Shown in pieces: positions 36,370 through 47,513 of a stretch of 64,000 nt of DNA (position 1 is the stretch's first letter; every line of letters starts with the position of its first letter). Origin of the DNA: Mantis religiosa (Eukaryota > Arthropoda > Insecta > Mantodea > Mantidae); assembly GCA_030765055.1 (NCBI GenBank), contig CM060953.1:66816281-66880280 (forward strand). The letters are read 5' to 3'. A program made the translations under genes and the position numbers. Below the pieces are notes generated by a model. That model saw nothing but the letters and a program-made list of their open reading frames with translations. It did not search any database and was not told the origin of the DNA.

Positions 36370-37880
36370 AAAACTCTCACAAATACACAATCACACACAT
36401 ATTTCCAAAAATGCTTTAGTGGGAGAGGGTCTCAAGTAGCCTTAAAACATGTATTTCCAGTGAAGGTTTCAGTATCGATTTTGTGGAGGTTAAATACAAT
36501 ACTTCTTCTGCTCACTATGTCTAAGTAATAAAGTGAACATTTTATTTTGAGTACTCATTTATTCCAGGAGAACACTGATGTCTTAAACACCCGACATTTT
36601 TCGAGATCTAGTTTGAAACGTTTTCTTTCTAGCGATGTAGATATAACGCTTTGGCTTAAACATGACGCTGACTAGCAAAACAGGTGGTTGAATTTTTATC
36701 GCGTACTGTCTGGCATGAAGCCACAGGTTAGAAATAATTGCTCCACGGCCGAGCAAACAGCTCCAAAGCATCTGCTTTAATAAACATGGCGCGCTTTAAA
36801 TGCATCTCCTGAAATGAAACATGTATACCTTTCTAGCAGATGTTAATATGCGCTTTCATACACGCACACACGACCGCAGCTGCAAATATGTGCAAAGTAA
36901 GATAACGAACCGAAACTTCTTTATACGCGACCCCAGTGATCTCACAGCGACATAATGGGCAAGGTCATTCAAATGTTGGAATGCCTCACCAGCGATAACA
37001 CTATCACAAAATAAATGACCCATAAAACACAGCACTAGCCAGGCGCATGTACTACAGAAGTCAAACCAACGTGGCAAATGACAGCTCAGCGCATTAGCAC
37101 GTGTAACAGCATGGTGATGTTTACCTCACGAGCATCGAGTTGTCGCGTAGCCAGCGCTTCGAGTCCCGTGCCAGCTGGAACATGTTCGGGTAGTCTTCTT
37201 GCTGACCGTCCCATGATCCGATCACTACTGCGTCGCTGTCACGTCCAGCCCCTGGTTCGGCGGCGAGGGAAGAGCAGGCAGGCGCGTTACGTGTAGCCCC
37301 TCATTCCCCTCTAAAAGCCATCCAGCTCTTGTGACTCATCCCCCTCCTGGACCTTCCGCCTTCGTCGCTCACAAGATATAAACACCAGGCATTGACGCGA
37401 GTGTTTCAGATCCGGCGAAGATACAAAAGCACTTTAGTTGGTATCGATTTTTAGCCTTACCTGAGTAGCTAAGATACATACCCAAAAATTCAATACCGAA
37501 ATGTCAATGGAAGTGCGTATTTGATCCATTACTGCGCATCTAAACAAGCAAGACAACAATTTGACTTTATCAAGAGGAAGGAATGCATTTCATGAAAAAC
37601 GTCGTATCAACAGTTCGCGGATACAAACGTTCGATGCAATTTAATTAGAAAAAAAAAAAAAGCACAGATCCATATCCGTGTTTGAGGGAATACAGCACAG
37701 AAGTTAGTATAAACTTTCTTTTCTTTTATTCCATGGGGTACAATATCTTTAGATTCTGCAGATTTTAAGTCCCGGGTATAAGACGGCACCCAGGCACCCA
37801 CTCAACATTGTCAGGAATTTGAGGAGCTACGTTAGGCAGCGAATCCCGGTTCAAGAAAGCCAACTTTTCGCCTGGGAGTG
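36370..37880. other. No gene; GC-rich patch at 37.08-37.40 kb
   Basis: 36420-36560 resembles family H ('acatgtatttccagtgaa'). The patch 37080-37400 is GC-rich, with a tRNA-like B box (gcttcgagtcccg) near 37157 and a TATA-like 'gatataaac' near 37375, but it has no open frame above about 70 codons. Functional meaning is not supported. Confidence 0.35.
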
Positions 37881-37887
37881 GTTTGTG

Positions 37888-37940
37888 CGTGTGTGTGTGG
37901 TGTGTGGTGTGGTGTGGTGTGGTGTGGTGTGGTGTGGTGT

Positions 37941-37985
<45 letters not shown>

Positions 37986-37988
37986 TGT

Positions 37989-38042
<54 letters not shown>
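37888..38042. repeat. Compound (GGTGT)n/(GT)n microsatellite
   Basis: GTGTG-type units grade into about 50 GT units, broken once by 'ggtgtggt'. It touches the 3' tail of the minus-strand SINE at 38059, so it probably grew from that A-rich tail. The Cys/Val and His/Thr open frames are artefacts. Confidence 0.97.
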
Positions 38043-38046
<4 letters not shown>

Positions 38047-38058
38047 GTTTTGTATTTT

Positions 38059-38285
38059 ACGTCCTCCAACGTTAATTCATATCGGACGATCAATGGAATG
38101 GATGAAATGATGCTCAATTGTGCTCAGGGTCCACAGAGCTTAGAGTTACCCGACATTCGTCTTTCAGGATAAGGAAAAACTCCGGAAAAAAACCTAATCC
38201 AGGTAACTAGCCCTGACCGAGATTCGAACTAGGGACCTCCTGAACGTGAGGCAGACCCGCTACCACCACGCTACCGAGGCGGGCT
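38059..38285 (-). repeat. tRNA-derived SINE, family A, full length, minus strand
   Basis: Runs on the minus strand from 'gcccgcctcggtagcgtggt' at 38285 to 'tggaggacgtaaaatac' at 38055, with A and B boxes intact. Confidence 0.95.
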
Positions 38286-38653
38286 GAGAGTGTGTGATGC
38301 TGATCACATCTTCTCTACATATCGGTCGGATGATCGCCCACCTCTGCCTTGCATATGTGGGAGTGAGGTCGGCAATCGGGTTGGCAGGCCCTGGCCCGCT
38401 TATTCTCTTTTATATCCACACCGTGGATTAAAAGAAATATCTTCAGATCCCATAATTTAACAATTTATTTTCACCATTTATATTCTCTATCACGTATATT
38501 GTAGGTAAATAATATATTCCATTCAAAAATTCGATACCCAGCATACCGTGAAAATGCATGCTTTGAGGTGCCCTTAATCCTAGCAGATCATTACAAAAAT
38601 GTTCGCGCGCGTCTGTGTGAACAGTTTAACTTAAGATGAAACGTCGGTTAAAC

Positions 38654-39153
38654 ATCGAATTTGATAGAGTCAACATGAAAAATTCAATGCCATGGCCGGG
38701 ATTTGAACCACGGATCTCCTGGTTTCCGTCCAGTCGCTCTTAACCTTTGAGCTACCATGGCCAACATGCCGCCCTGATATTAAATTCTCCATTTGTGGAG
38801 AAATGATTAATTCCCATCAATTAACTAAAATAATAAGAGTTAAATGATGAAGCGCGGGACTTAAGTACTTACGATAGTAAGTCGCCACAAACGGTGTATC
38901 TCGGATGCGAGAGCCCCTAGTGGTCTACCGGGGAAATATATGAGTCAAATGGAGAATTTAATGTCAGGACGACATGTTGGCCATGGTAGCTCAAAGGTTA
39001 AGAGTGACTGGACGGAAACCAGGAGATCCGTGGTTCAAATCCCGGCCATGGCATTGAATTTTTCATGTTGACTTTATTTAGAACTTTAGCCTATATACGG
39101 CTAGTGTGGAGAAATGATTAATTTCCATCAATTAACTAAAATCGAATTTGATA
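38654..39153. repeat. Foldback of two tRNA-like arms (family D, copy 2)
   Basis: The left arm 38669-38795 and the right arm 38946-39072 are inverted repeats of 127 bp with four mismatches, separated by 150 bp. Each arm carries a tRNA-like unit: acceptor-stem-like 'gccatgg/ccatggc', A box (tagctcaaaggtta), anticodon-arm-like 'ctgg...ccag' and B box (ggttcaaatcc). The T stem does not pair well, so it is not a functional tRNA. The 37-bp 'gtggagaaatgattaatt...' occurs directly at 38795 and 39106. The whole is flanked by 'atcgaatttgata' at 38654-38666 and 39141-39153, a probable 13-bp target duplication. Confidence 0.85.
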
Positions 39154-39199
39154 TTTAAGTTCAGCATCTTCCAAGGATAAGACACTAATATTTTCAAGA

Positions 39200-39660
39200 A
39201 AATTAATCCTGATGACCCGACCCTTTTCATGAAACATTTTTCGAAATGATTGATTTTCTCAAAAATGTAAGTACATCGCGTAGCTAAATCGTAAGAGGCA
39301 GAAAAGAATTACTTCACAAAAATGTAGATCTCGTTTAAATGTACAATTTATGTCACTTTTTTTTAGAGTGAACCATTTCCCAGATATTCCTTGATGTTTG
39401 TCTGAATTTTCCAATAGTTAAATTTTCTGAAATAGAAAGTCGGAATCCACTATTTTATCTTTTAGTAATGCAAAGAAAACTAAATTTCAAAGCCATCATA
39501 TAATGACCAGCTTTTAAATATTTGACCACCAGATAAAGCCTAACTTATTCCCATATTCTAGTTGCATCCACAAGAAAAACAGAGATATATAAAAATTTGT
39601 AAGAATAGTTTGTACATAGTATAACGTTATATGATTACAATATTTCAAACTTCTATATTT
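39200..39660 (+). repeat. Family H repeat copy
   Basis: Shares 'gatattccttgatgtttgtc', 'gaattttccaata', 'aaatttcaaagccatcata', 'tgaccagcttttaaa' and 'tttgtaagaatagtttgta' with the copies at 560, 52100 and 60530. Non-coding, old. Confidence 0.5.
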
Positions 39661-40127
39661 ATAAACCCATATTTACTACTTTAGGTTGAAGAAGGACAAT
39701 GAAATATTTCTATTTATAAATATGTGTCTTTGAAGATTCTGTTTTCCAACACAATCACTTATTCAAAATGTTCCACGCCTGTTTTCATCCAATTCCTCTG
39801 AAATCTGACATATAAGGTCCCAAAAATATAAGCAATTAAATCCGTCATATAGGTACATATTGTACATTGGTACAAATGTTACCTCATTTAAATGTACTTA
39901 ATTTCTTTCTTCATTGACTCACCATTGAACCTCAAGATGTGTATTTCTTTTCAGACAGAACTGCTGCAATTCTTCGGATTAGGAATCGTATTCCACAGGA
40001 TTCTCTTATCTTTTTCGACAGCTCCTTGAAACGAGATCATAGCGCCATAATGGCATGTGCTTTTAACCAATACTCTTTAGCCCTAACTGGACGCCGTTCT
40101 TTATCCTTTTTATTCCTTGTAGTTTAA

Positions 40128-40325
40128 TGTCATTTAATCCCATAGGTCATATCGGTCGGAGAATAAAAGATATGATTGAAATGATGGTCAAATTGGTCCG
40201 GAATCCCGATGTTCGTCCTCTGAGGATGATGGGACACCCTAGAAAATGCCTACACAGGTGCTTTAACCTAAGCAAGATTCAAAGTCGGGACCTCTTAAAG
40301 TAAGTCAGGTACGCATGATACTCTC
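40128..40325 (-). repeat. tRNA-derived SINE, family A, very old copy, minus strand
   Basis: Recognisable only by order: 'tcatatcggtcggagaataa', 'tgaaatgatggtcaaat', 'gatgttcgtcctctgaggat' and 'gattcaaagtcgggacctct'. The head is largely lost. Confidence 0.55.
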
Positions 40326-40329
40326 ACAA

Positions 40330-40785
40330 CACAGAGATGGGTACAACCATTATTGTTATTATTTATCTTATTGATTACTCCCTTTATTTACATTTCTGCA
40401 CATCACATTGCTGTACTGATCTATTTAACTAAAAAGAAAAAGAAAGTTCTTGGCCCCCACGATGCACACATAATACAGAAATTTGTAACATCACAGAATA
40501 CAATTACTTGCTTAACGTAACTATTGGAATCACTTCTCACATTTATTCCACTACACAGTATGCACCATTTTATGCTAGAGTCCCTAGAATTGCCCCATAT
40601 ACATACATTAATTTTTTATTGATTGCCGAAAGTCTTCCATAAGTTATGTAGCAACTGGAGGTAGAAGTACGTACATATTGGAACGCCAGAAATCAGGGGT
40701 AATCAAAAAAAGCTAGGACATAATGGTCTTCTGTACTTCTACACTAATTTCTAGGAAGGACAGGTAAGGGGAAGGCCCGAAGTAA
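40330..40785. other. AT-rich DNA, nothing recognised
   Basis: No open frame or repeat could be supported here. Confidence 0.4.
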
Positions 40786-40789
40786 CACC

Positions 40790-41130
40790 AGCTTCTGGTG
40801 ACGATTTGCACAAGCATAGACGATTTCCCTAACATTTCCAGATTCAAAGCATTCGAAGCTGATCGGCCCTGTCCCAAAACTCAGGGCCCAGGGATGTCGG
40901 TACAGAAGTTGCATCTTCCGGTAGTCGAACCGATGTCAGGGAGAAACGTTTTTCCAAAGAGCATCTCCACCGTCCAGCCGCATTACACGGAACACCATTG
41001 CCTGGTTCTTCAACCCTGAAACAAATGATAGGAAATGATGGGGACAGGAAGTGATGGATAAGAAATTCGTGGTAGGAGAGCAACCATCTCATTATTTGCG
41101 TACATACCGGGGTAAACCACGAGAAACCTA
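40790..41130 (-). repeat. Possible SINE, family F, minus strand
   Basis: The minus strand has a B-box-like 'ggttcgactacc' near 40925 and the phrase 'ggtttctcgtgg' near 41125. The second also occurs at 52897-52908 after a B box, as if both were copies of one old SINE. Similarity outside these words is weak. Confidence 0.35.
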
Positions 41131-41404
41131 TACACATCGGTTTGCTTAAGTTTACGGCAGCAGATGCCCAAGATTTAGGCTTTCTGGTGTAGCTACGTTA
41201 GCTACAGAGTTTACTGAAACTGTATTCATAGCATTCATAAATGCTGATACTATTTCATGAGTTACTGAATATCAAAGCTGATTCATTATTTTTAGAGACT
41301 GAAAAAGAATACGTTGACATTATTATGAAGAACAGTTAAAGAGCTAACATAATTTATTTTATCGTGTGTTAATATTCGATGTGACCCATGAATTCACGCC
41401 AATC

Positions 41405-41640
41405 TACACAACGAGCGAGAAGGATCCGGTGTAACGCGAGAGGCTAGATTCGAAAGGTCCGCAGTTGTAATTCCAAGCGAACATCCTCCCTGATATGTTT
41501 TCTCCAGTCCTAAGTGCAAATGACAGAGGGAATCGTAAACTTAAATCAGGAACATTTACACAAATTCCTTTTCAAAATATCATTTATTTTCATACATCAT
41601 TCATGTCAACCACCTGTGGTACCGTATATGGTAAGAACAG
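41405..41640 (+). repeat. Family B SINE remnant
   Basis: The 3' part 'cacctgtggtaccgtatatg' matches the family B end 'cgcctgtggtgccgtatgta' at 34480-34505, and 'atttcatg'-like sequence precedes both. The head is degraded. Confidence 0.4.
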
Positions 41641-41649
41641 ACAAACCAT

Positions 41650-41745
41650 ACTGAACCAAGTGGTTCAGACGGTAGTGTCTGAGATTTGAATATGGGAGGT
41701 CTAGCATTTGATTTCCACTGGACCAGTTACTCTGACTTTTTATTT
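41650..41745 (+). repeat. tRNA-like SINE head, family J (weak)
   Basis: 'aaccaagtggttcagacggt' then 'gggaggtctagcatttgatt' resembles the tRNA-like order at 51488-51560 ('gaccgagtggaatgtctcag' then 'gggaggtccggtttatgtgg'). The two may be old copies of one tRNA-derived family. Confidence 0.3.
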
Positions 41746-41749
41746 TTTC

Positions 41750-42530
41750 CCCGAGTAATCTGTATTTTCCTGTCCGTCATTTCCTTTCAGGAGTTACAAG
41801 GCCTGGCAGGACGTTGAGATGTATGGAGAATGAGGTGGATGTATAAAGAGAGAACTGTTTCTTCCAATGTTTGACCACATGTTTGACAGGGTATTGCGGA
41901 GGTGGCATCAAAGGGACTCTAGATATACTCTTATTTGGAAACGACAGGGAAACTGCTGCGCCGCCCCTCCTACACTGTCGCATTATTCCTTCCCCCAAAA
42001 AGTTTGTAACAGGCTATAGGTCTGCCGGCGCAGTGCTCAAATTGTCACTTCCTAATCGTAGCATCTTTCTCTACTTCCATTGAACTGTTCAGAATGCTAA
42101 TGTTACATCCTTGATTTTTTAAAATATGGCAAGTTATTTGATAACATTGCTAGAAAATCTAATAAACTGCCTCTTTCTGACACACACATACTCAAATTTA
42201 CTTGATATGACATACCTGCACAAATTTAACGGCATCAAACACCACTTCATATGTTAAACAAAGAAAGTAAACACCGCCATAAAAAGGTAATTTCGAATAT
42301 TTGAGATACACTCATGTGGATTGGACTGTTTGCATTATCGTGCAGTTAAAGCTCATTACAAGAATTGGATATTTTGGCGCTGAGCAGCGATCGTTTTGAC
42401 AGCATTACGATATCCACGCAAAGATCTAGTATCTCCTGCTCATGCTATCAATACATGGCTTAATTTTTTTTAAAGAAAGAAACAGGCTCCGCTCTAGAAA
42501 CTTTCAGGTAAAATAAAAAGTGGCCAACAC
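41750..42530. other. No gene recognised
   Basis: AT-rich with short open stretches, none with a motif. Confidence 0.35.
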
Positions 42531-42537
42531 TATACTA

Positions 42538-43430
42538 CGAGAGGCCGTAAAATAAGGTCTCCAATTTTATTTAATATCGAAAACATGTTTATTGTCAATG
42601 AGTGTTACATTGATGGAAAGGTGGAACTTACAGCTATTTTTCAACGTAATCACCATTGCGATCGATGCACTTTTGCATGCGCTGTGGCTGTTTTTGTATA
42701 CCCTTGTCATAACACTCTCCCGCCAAGTTGCGCGGTAGTGCTGAACCTAGTTTTTCAAATCATCGTCGGTCTGGAAATGTGTTCACCCAGGTGTGAATTC
42801 AACTAAGGAAACAGATGATAATCACTAGGTGCTAAGTCTGGACTGTAGGCGGGATGGGTGAGGATGTTTCATCCTAACTGGGCCAGGAGATCTTCGGTGA
42901 GCACACATCTTGCGATAATGCAAATGTTCGGTCAAAATATTGACAATCGTAGTCCTACTGGCTTCATGAATAAGTTCGCACAACTCGCGAACTGTCACAC
43001 GTCGATCTTTAAGCATTTCTTGCTGCACTTTTGCAATTGTTTCGGCTGAAACCGAAGGCCGACCAGAACGCTGTTCGTCATGGACGTCTATACGTCCATC
43101 TTTGAGCTCTCTGACCCACTTTCGTACGTTTTTGACGTCCATACACTGTGGCCCATAGACTTCGCATAACTGACGATGAATTTCAGTGGGGGTAGTGTCC
43201 TTGGCATTCAAAAATCGGATCACTGCACGCAACTCGCACTTGGCGGCGGAAGTGATACGAAGCTCCATCGCAAACGGCTGCCCAGCCAAGACTAATGTTT
43301 GCAACGGGTTTGTTGTGGTGAGGATTTGAAGGTGTGAAACCAAGCCACACGCCAGTGTCGCCGGATCTCGCGTAATAGCGTTCCTCACGGCTCCAGCACC
43401 TTGGAGACCTTATTTTCTGGATCCGTCTCG
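42538..43430 (-). mobile_element. Mariner-like transposon, internally deleted (copy M3)
   Basis: TA at 42536-42537 and 43431-43432. The left end 'cgagaggccgtaaaataagg' and the right end, opposite strand 'cgagacggatccagaaaata', share 'aaataaggtctcc' at the same offset and so form inverted repeats. The length is 893 bp against about 1.3 kb expected. Confidence 0.9.
42580..43268 (-). pseudogene. Mariner transposase pseudogene (M3)
   Basis: The natural start is probably the ATG at 43268 (MELRITSAAKCELRAVIRF), not the more upstream one inside the terminal repeat. The N-terminal double helix-turn-helix is intact and open: HRQLCEVYGPQCMDVKNVRK, WVRELKDGR, DEQRSGRPSVSAETI, and VTVRELCELI. After YRKMCAHRR, near 42890, the catalytic core is deleted. 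In another frame the end of the transposase is still seen (HPAYSPDLAPSDYHLFP). A shortened protein with DNA-binding helices but no catalytic domain could be made from the open 187-codon frame. Whether it is expressed is unknown. Confidence 0.85.
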
Positions 43431-43934
43431 TACTTCCAGAACATAGTGCTAAACATTCAGCACGATGTCACTCTAGGGTCCTTGGATTATCACGTTCCAC
43501 TGTTTGCGAGTAATTCTGCATACGGACCTCTGTTTCGTCATTACATCAAATGTTTTAGGTACTAACACAAAAAGTGACAAAGTGAGTCTTTGGTACGTAG
43601 CAAGAGCTTTCTTGATCTTAACTGATAACGAAAACATTGTCCATAAGCTGACAATGAGTGATGAAAGCAAATGTTCATATATTGAGTTATGTACGCAAAC
43701 ACAATTTTAGAACTACACCAACAACCTTTACATAGTACCAAGATCAATATATGGTGTGCAGGTCATACTTTGCAATCATATGTACTTTCTTTCATAAGGA
43801 TGAGAAAGAGAATTTTCTAACAGCAAATGCCCAGCATTTTCCGCAATGATCGAAACGTTTCTGACACCTTCGATTGACGAGCATCCTCGATCAAGGACAA
43901 ACGGTTCCACCAGGAAGGAGCGACATCTACGGAA

Positions 43935-44205
43935 AGTCTCAAACGTTTGATTCACAATCATCTCATCATCAGGTATGGGAATATTCCATGGTCGGCAAGA
44001 TCACCAGGTTTAACAGCATGCAATTTCCTCTTGTGGAAGTGCTTGAAGATTAAAGTAAGCTGTCACCCACCAACAGAAGATGTTACAGGACTCAAAGAAT
44101 TCATCATAAAGTGCCTGAAATTGCCGTTCACACGTTGCACCATATGATGGACAATCTACGATCAATGTACGAATAGCGTGTGTAAAGAAAAGGAGGCCAT
44201 ATTAA
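43935..44205 (+). pseudogene. Transposase C-terminal remnant (same group as 6.2 kb)
   Basis: The plus frame reads YGNIPWSARSPGLTACNFLL, then WKCLKIKVSCHPPTEDVTGL, and after a frame change MDNLRSMYE, the C-terminal end of a DDE-type transposase. The Asp that belongs to the third catalytic position is Asn here (ACNF instead of the usual C/LDF), and the preceding SPD is SPG. No ends were identified. Confidence 0.65.
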
Positions 44206-44209
44206 AAAC

Positions 44210-45105
44210 GCACTTTTAAAAAAACTAAAGCAAATGAAATGCTATCTTGTTCGTTTTAAATTTTTGTATCCAACAGTTCCTCAAATATATTTCTGTAGTT
44301 TATAATAATTGAAAATCATCCGTTTTATTGTTCCATCCGGTATCTCCGAGCAGCAGAAGGCGAATAATATCCCTTATTTATGTAAGAATCTGACGCCTTA
44401 ACTTCACGTCGTACATTACTAAATGCACACGAAGATTTACTTTGCATTGATTATTGCTGGTTACCATTAGAAGTCGCTACAGGTACAATTAAATTTTAAA
44501 TTCCAGAAAACGAAGTATGCAATGCTGTGCATTACTGCACCTCCATGAAAGACTTTAATGAAGTTAGATGCACAACTCCGGCATATCATAGCACTACACA
44601 CTAATTAATACGCAACATTTGGGCAACAGACTAAGTTATAGTTTTTACATTATTATAAAAATGGGATAAAATTTAATGCTTTGTTATGTCCTCGGTAGAA
44701 ATCTGTAACACTTTGACTTTGCCCACAAAGCTGTAAAACCGCCTCATTTCGCAAAGTCGTAAAAGGATCTCCGCTTCTACATTTAATGGGCAATGTAAAG
44801 TTGGCATGTATGTACTGTATACAGCTTTGGTAATATCTGTCATCCGAGTAGGCAATTAATATCCCTGCTATATGCTTTTTAACCTTCATTATATAAGGAA
44901 ACTCGAGACAGGTAACATAGGTGAACTTGGAGCACCTGTTCAGAGTTCTCCTACACACCACTCACAAACACCAAATAAATAACTTTTATGTTTCTTAAAA
45001 CCCAATAGGGTATATGCACTTTTCCTATTATAGCGAAAAGGAAGAATTTAAAATTACATCCATATAGGTATTAAAAACAAAATCATTAAAATGTTGGGTT
45101 GTTTG
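44210..45105. other. AT-rich DNA, no gene recognised
   Basis: Short open stretches up to 102 codons on the minus strand (44653-44961) have no motif. Confidence 0.4.
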
Positions 45106-46224
45106 GAAATACGAGGGGGGGGCCCAAAAGACACCAGATTGTTGTCATAAAAACTTTATTGATGAACGTTTTTACAAAATTACTTATGTCACCTTCAAAA
45201 TACACTCCATTACATGCGATGCACTTGTCAAGTCTCTTTTCCCACTGTTGGAAGCATGTTTGGAACTCTTCAAGTTTGATATTGTCCAGTGCCCTTTGCG
45301 AAGCTGTTTTTACTGCCTCCACATCGTCATAACGCTCCCCTTTTAGCGTTTTCTTCATTCGTGGGAATAGGAAGAAGTCGCACGGGGCTAGGTCTGGCGT
45401 ATACGGAGCGTGGGGAACGACAGGCCACCTCTGAGATGCCAAATAGTGGGTCACTCCTAAGGCCGTGTGTGCTGGAGCGTTGTCGTGATGCAGAAACCAG
45501 TCACCTGATCGCCAAAGTTTCGGGCGTTTCCTCCTCACATCCTCTCGCAGACGTCTTAAAACATCCAAGTAAAAGTGCTGGTTAACAGTCTGGCCAGGGG
45601 GTACGAATTCCCGATGCACAATTCCACGAACATCAAAAAAGACAATGATCATCGTCTTCACATTGGACCTCACTTGCCTTGCAATTTTTGGTCTGGGAGA
45701 GTTGGGAGGCCTCCACTGGCTTGACGCTTGCTTGGTTTCTGGGTCATACCCGTAACACCAACTCTCATCCCCTGTAAAGACTTTGTTCAAGAAGTTTGGA
45801 TCACGTGCAATCTCTGTTTTCAAGTCTTGACACACATTCATGGGGATGGTTTTGTGCTCCTGTGTGAGAAGGCGCGGAACAAATTTAGTAGCAGCACGTC
45901 TCATCTGCAAATCCTCCCTCAAAATCCGCTTGCACGAGCTCCAACTGATTCCTGTCGGTGCTGAAATTTGGTCGATCGTTTGGCGACGATCCTCGATGAT
46001 TTTGGCGGATCTTTTCAATGTTCTCCTCATTTCGCGATGTTGAAGGGCATCCAGAACGAGCTTGCTCTTCCACGTTTAAACCGCCCAAACCACTCGAAAA
46101 CCTATGTGCGGCGCATAGCGTCCCCCTGGAAAGCTTCCTGAAGCATTTGGTGTGTCTCCGTTGCAGTTTTTTTTAAGCAGGAAACAACATTTCACACACA
46201 CTCTTTGTTCTTTTAAAGTTGCCA
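45086..46224 (-). pseudogene. Mariner transposase with intact catalytic frame (M4)
   Basis: The start is the ATG at 46224 (MATLKEQRVCVKCCFLLKK). A frame change in an A-run near 46165 and others near 46100 and 46040 break the N-terminal helix-turn-helix part. From 46030 to 45086 the frame is open for 314 codons, with ISAPTGISWSSCKRILREDL, the first Asp in FTGDESWCYGYDPETK, the second in WFLHHDNAPAHTA, and the third in APYTPDLAPCDFFLFP. There are 34 residues between the last two (DD34D). The C-terminal WEKRLDKCIACNGVYFEGD is complete; the frame then runs over the true end into the terminal repeat. It is the best-preserved transposase of the window, but its DNA-binding half is disrupted. Confidence 0.9.
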
Positions 46225-46415
46225 TAACGACTTCGCAGGGGTAACCCGCCAACAGTCAGAGAAACACAATACCACACTTGCACGTTCAGCTCTACACTGC
46301 CGCCATCTGCACCACTGTTTCATGAAGGTCTCTACTAACACAATCTAGCGTGAGAACCCTGCACTACGTCTACGAGTGCCAGCGCCCTCGGAGTCCGGTT
46401 TCTTTTGGGTATATC
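45112..46415 (-). mobile_element. Mariner-like transposon, least damaged copy (M4)
   Basis: The left end after TA (45110-45111) reads 'cgagggggggcccaaaagac'. The right end near 46400 has 'gtttcttttgggtat', inverted to 'cccaaaagaaac'. The outermost right bases are no longer recognisable. Length is about 1.3 kb. Confidence 0.82.
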
Positions 46416-47510
46416 AAACATCGCTAAAGGCTGCAATTTTACTATTGAAAGGAAAACGAAACAAGCAAGGCAAACAGAAGGGGTTAGAATGCATTCCTTT
46501 AAATGCACAGTTCTTTGCAATAAATAAAGCAGAAACTTATACACAGTGTTCTAAGATTTGCCATGGCATATCATATCATGTAACTTGTGCAGCCGTTAAA
46601 TCTGGAATTCAATTCACTTACTACTTCTGCAGAAGACATGAAAGTGAGAGAGGTTGCCTGGCAAGCCAGGCGTTTTGGCTGACCGTAAGACCCTGTCATG
46701 TCATAGCAACTAACTTGCTGTGCGGTTAAATGTCCTAACAAAATCTCTTTGGAATTGTTCTTTTAGTTCTATATGAGTCTATACAAATTGAAGGGGTATC
46801 TGTTATCATCACTAGCGTAATACAACGCGAATTTGTTGACAGATTGTGTTGTGGCTCTCTTCCGCAAATGTATCTGTACGGAATGAATGGACTGTGGTAG
46901 AGCTATGCAATAAAGGTTAATATCTTTGATTATTATTAATTATATTAGTTTGCTTTGCGCCTTTGAGTGTGGTACTGCGTGATTTATTATATATTTTTAC
47001 TCTATTACACTTTTTTTTTACTGAACGCCTTGTTTGCTGGGCAACTTCTTGGCCATATGCGTATTATGTTATGTCCTATTAAAGCTTGCACTCGCTTCAA
47101 AATGAGCATTCGTATTATTTTAGGAAGGTCTGTAAAATATGACTTAATCATTCACTATCACTTACCATTTAGTAAGAACGAGATACTGCTATATAATGAG
47201 TGTAGTTACACGTGTAAATACTAATATTATCTTCCTGTACTTAAAGGCCAAATTATTGGAGCTATTTTGGCATGCTCTTTAGAAATTATCTTGGTAACAA
47301 AGTTCGTGTCCTGGGGTCGAACAACCTCCGCCATAGTCGCAAATAACAAGCTTACAAACAAGCTGTCTAATTTTCGTGTCATAAAATATCATCATTGACT
47401 CCTTAACTGAGCTAAAGAAACGAACTAACGACGAAACTTCGTTCCTCAAAATGATTTCAATTTGCTATTACTAGTAAAACACGAGGGTGTTTTAACTTCT
47501 TCCATATTAC
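46416..47510. other. No gene recognised
   Basis: Open stretches up to 117 codons (46376-46729) partly overlap the mariner end and show no motif. AT-rich from 46900. Confidence 0.35.
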
Positions 47511-47513
47511 ATA

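Noticed and set aside
37851..38172. Open frames of 65-117 codons on both strands (Cys/Val and His/Thr rich)
   Set aside because: They are translations of the GT/AC microsatellite.
38990..39058. tRNA gene with acceptor-like pairing
   Set aside because: The T stem pairs poorly, U33 is replaced, and the unit is part of an inverted SINE-like pair.
45086..46030. Host SETMAR-like gene
   Set aside because: The frame carries only a mariner transposase. There is no SET domain, and mariner-type inverted ends surround it.
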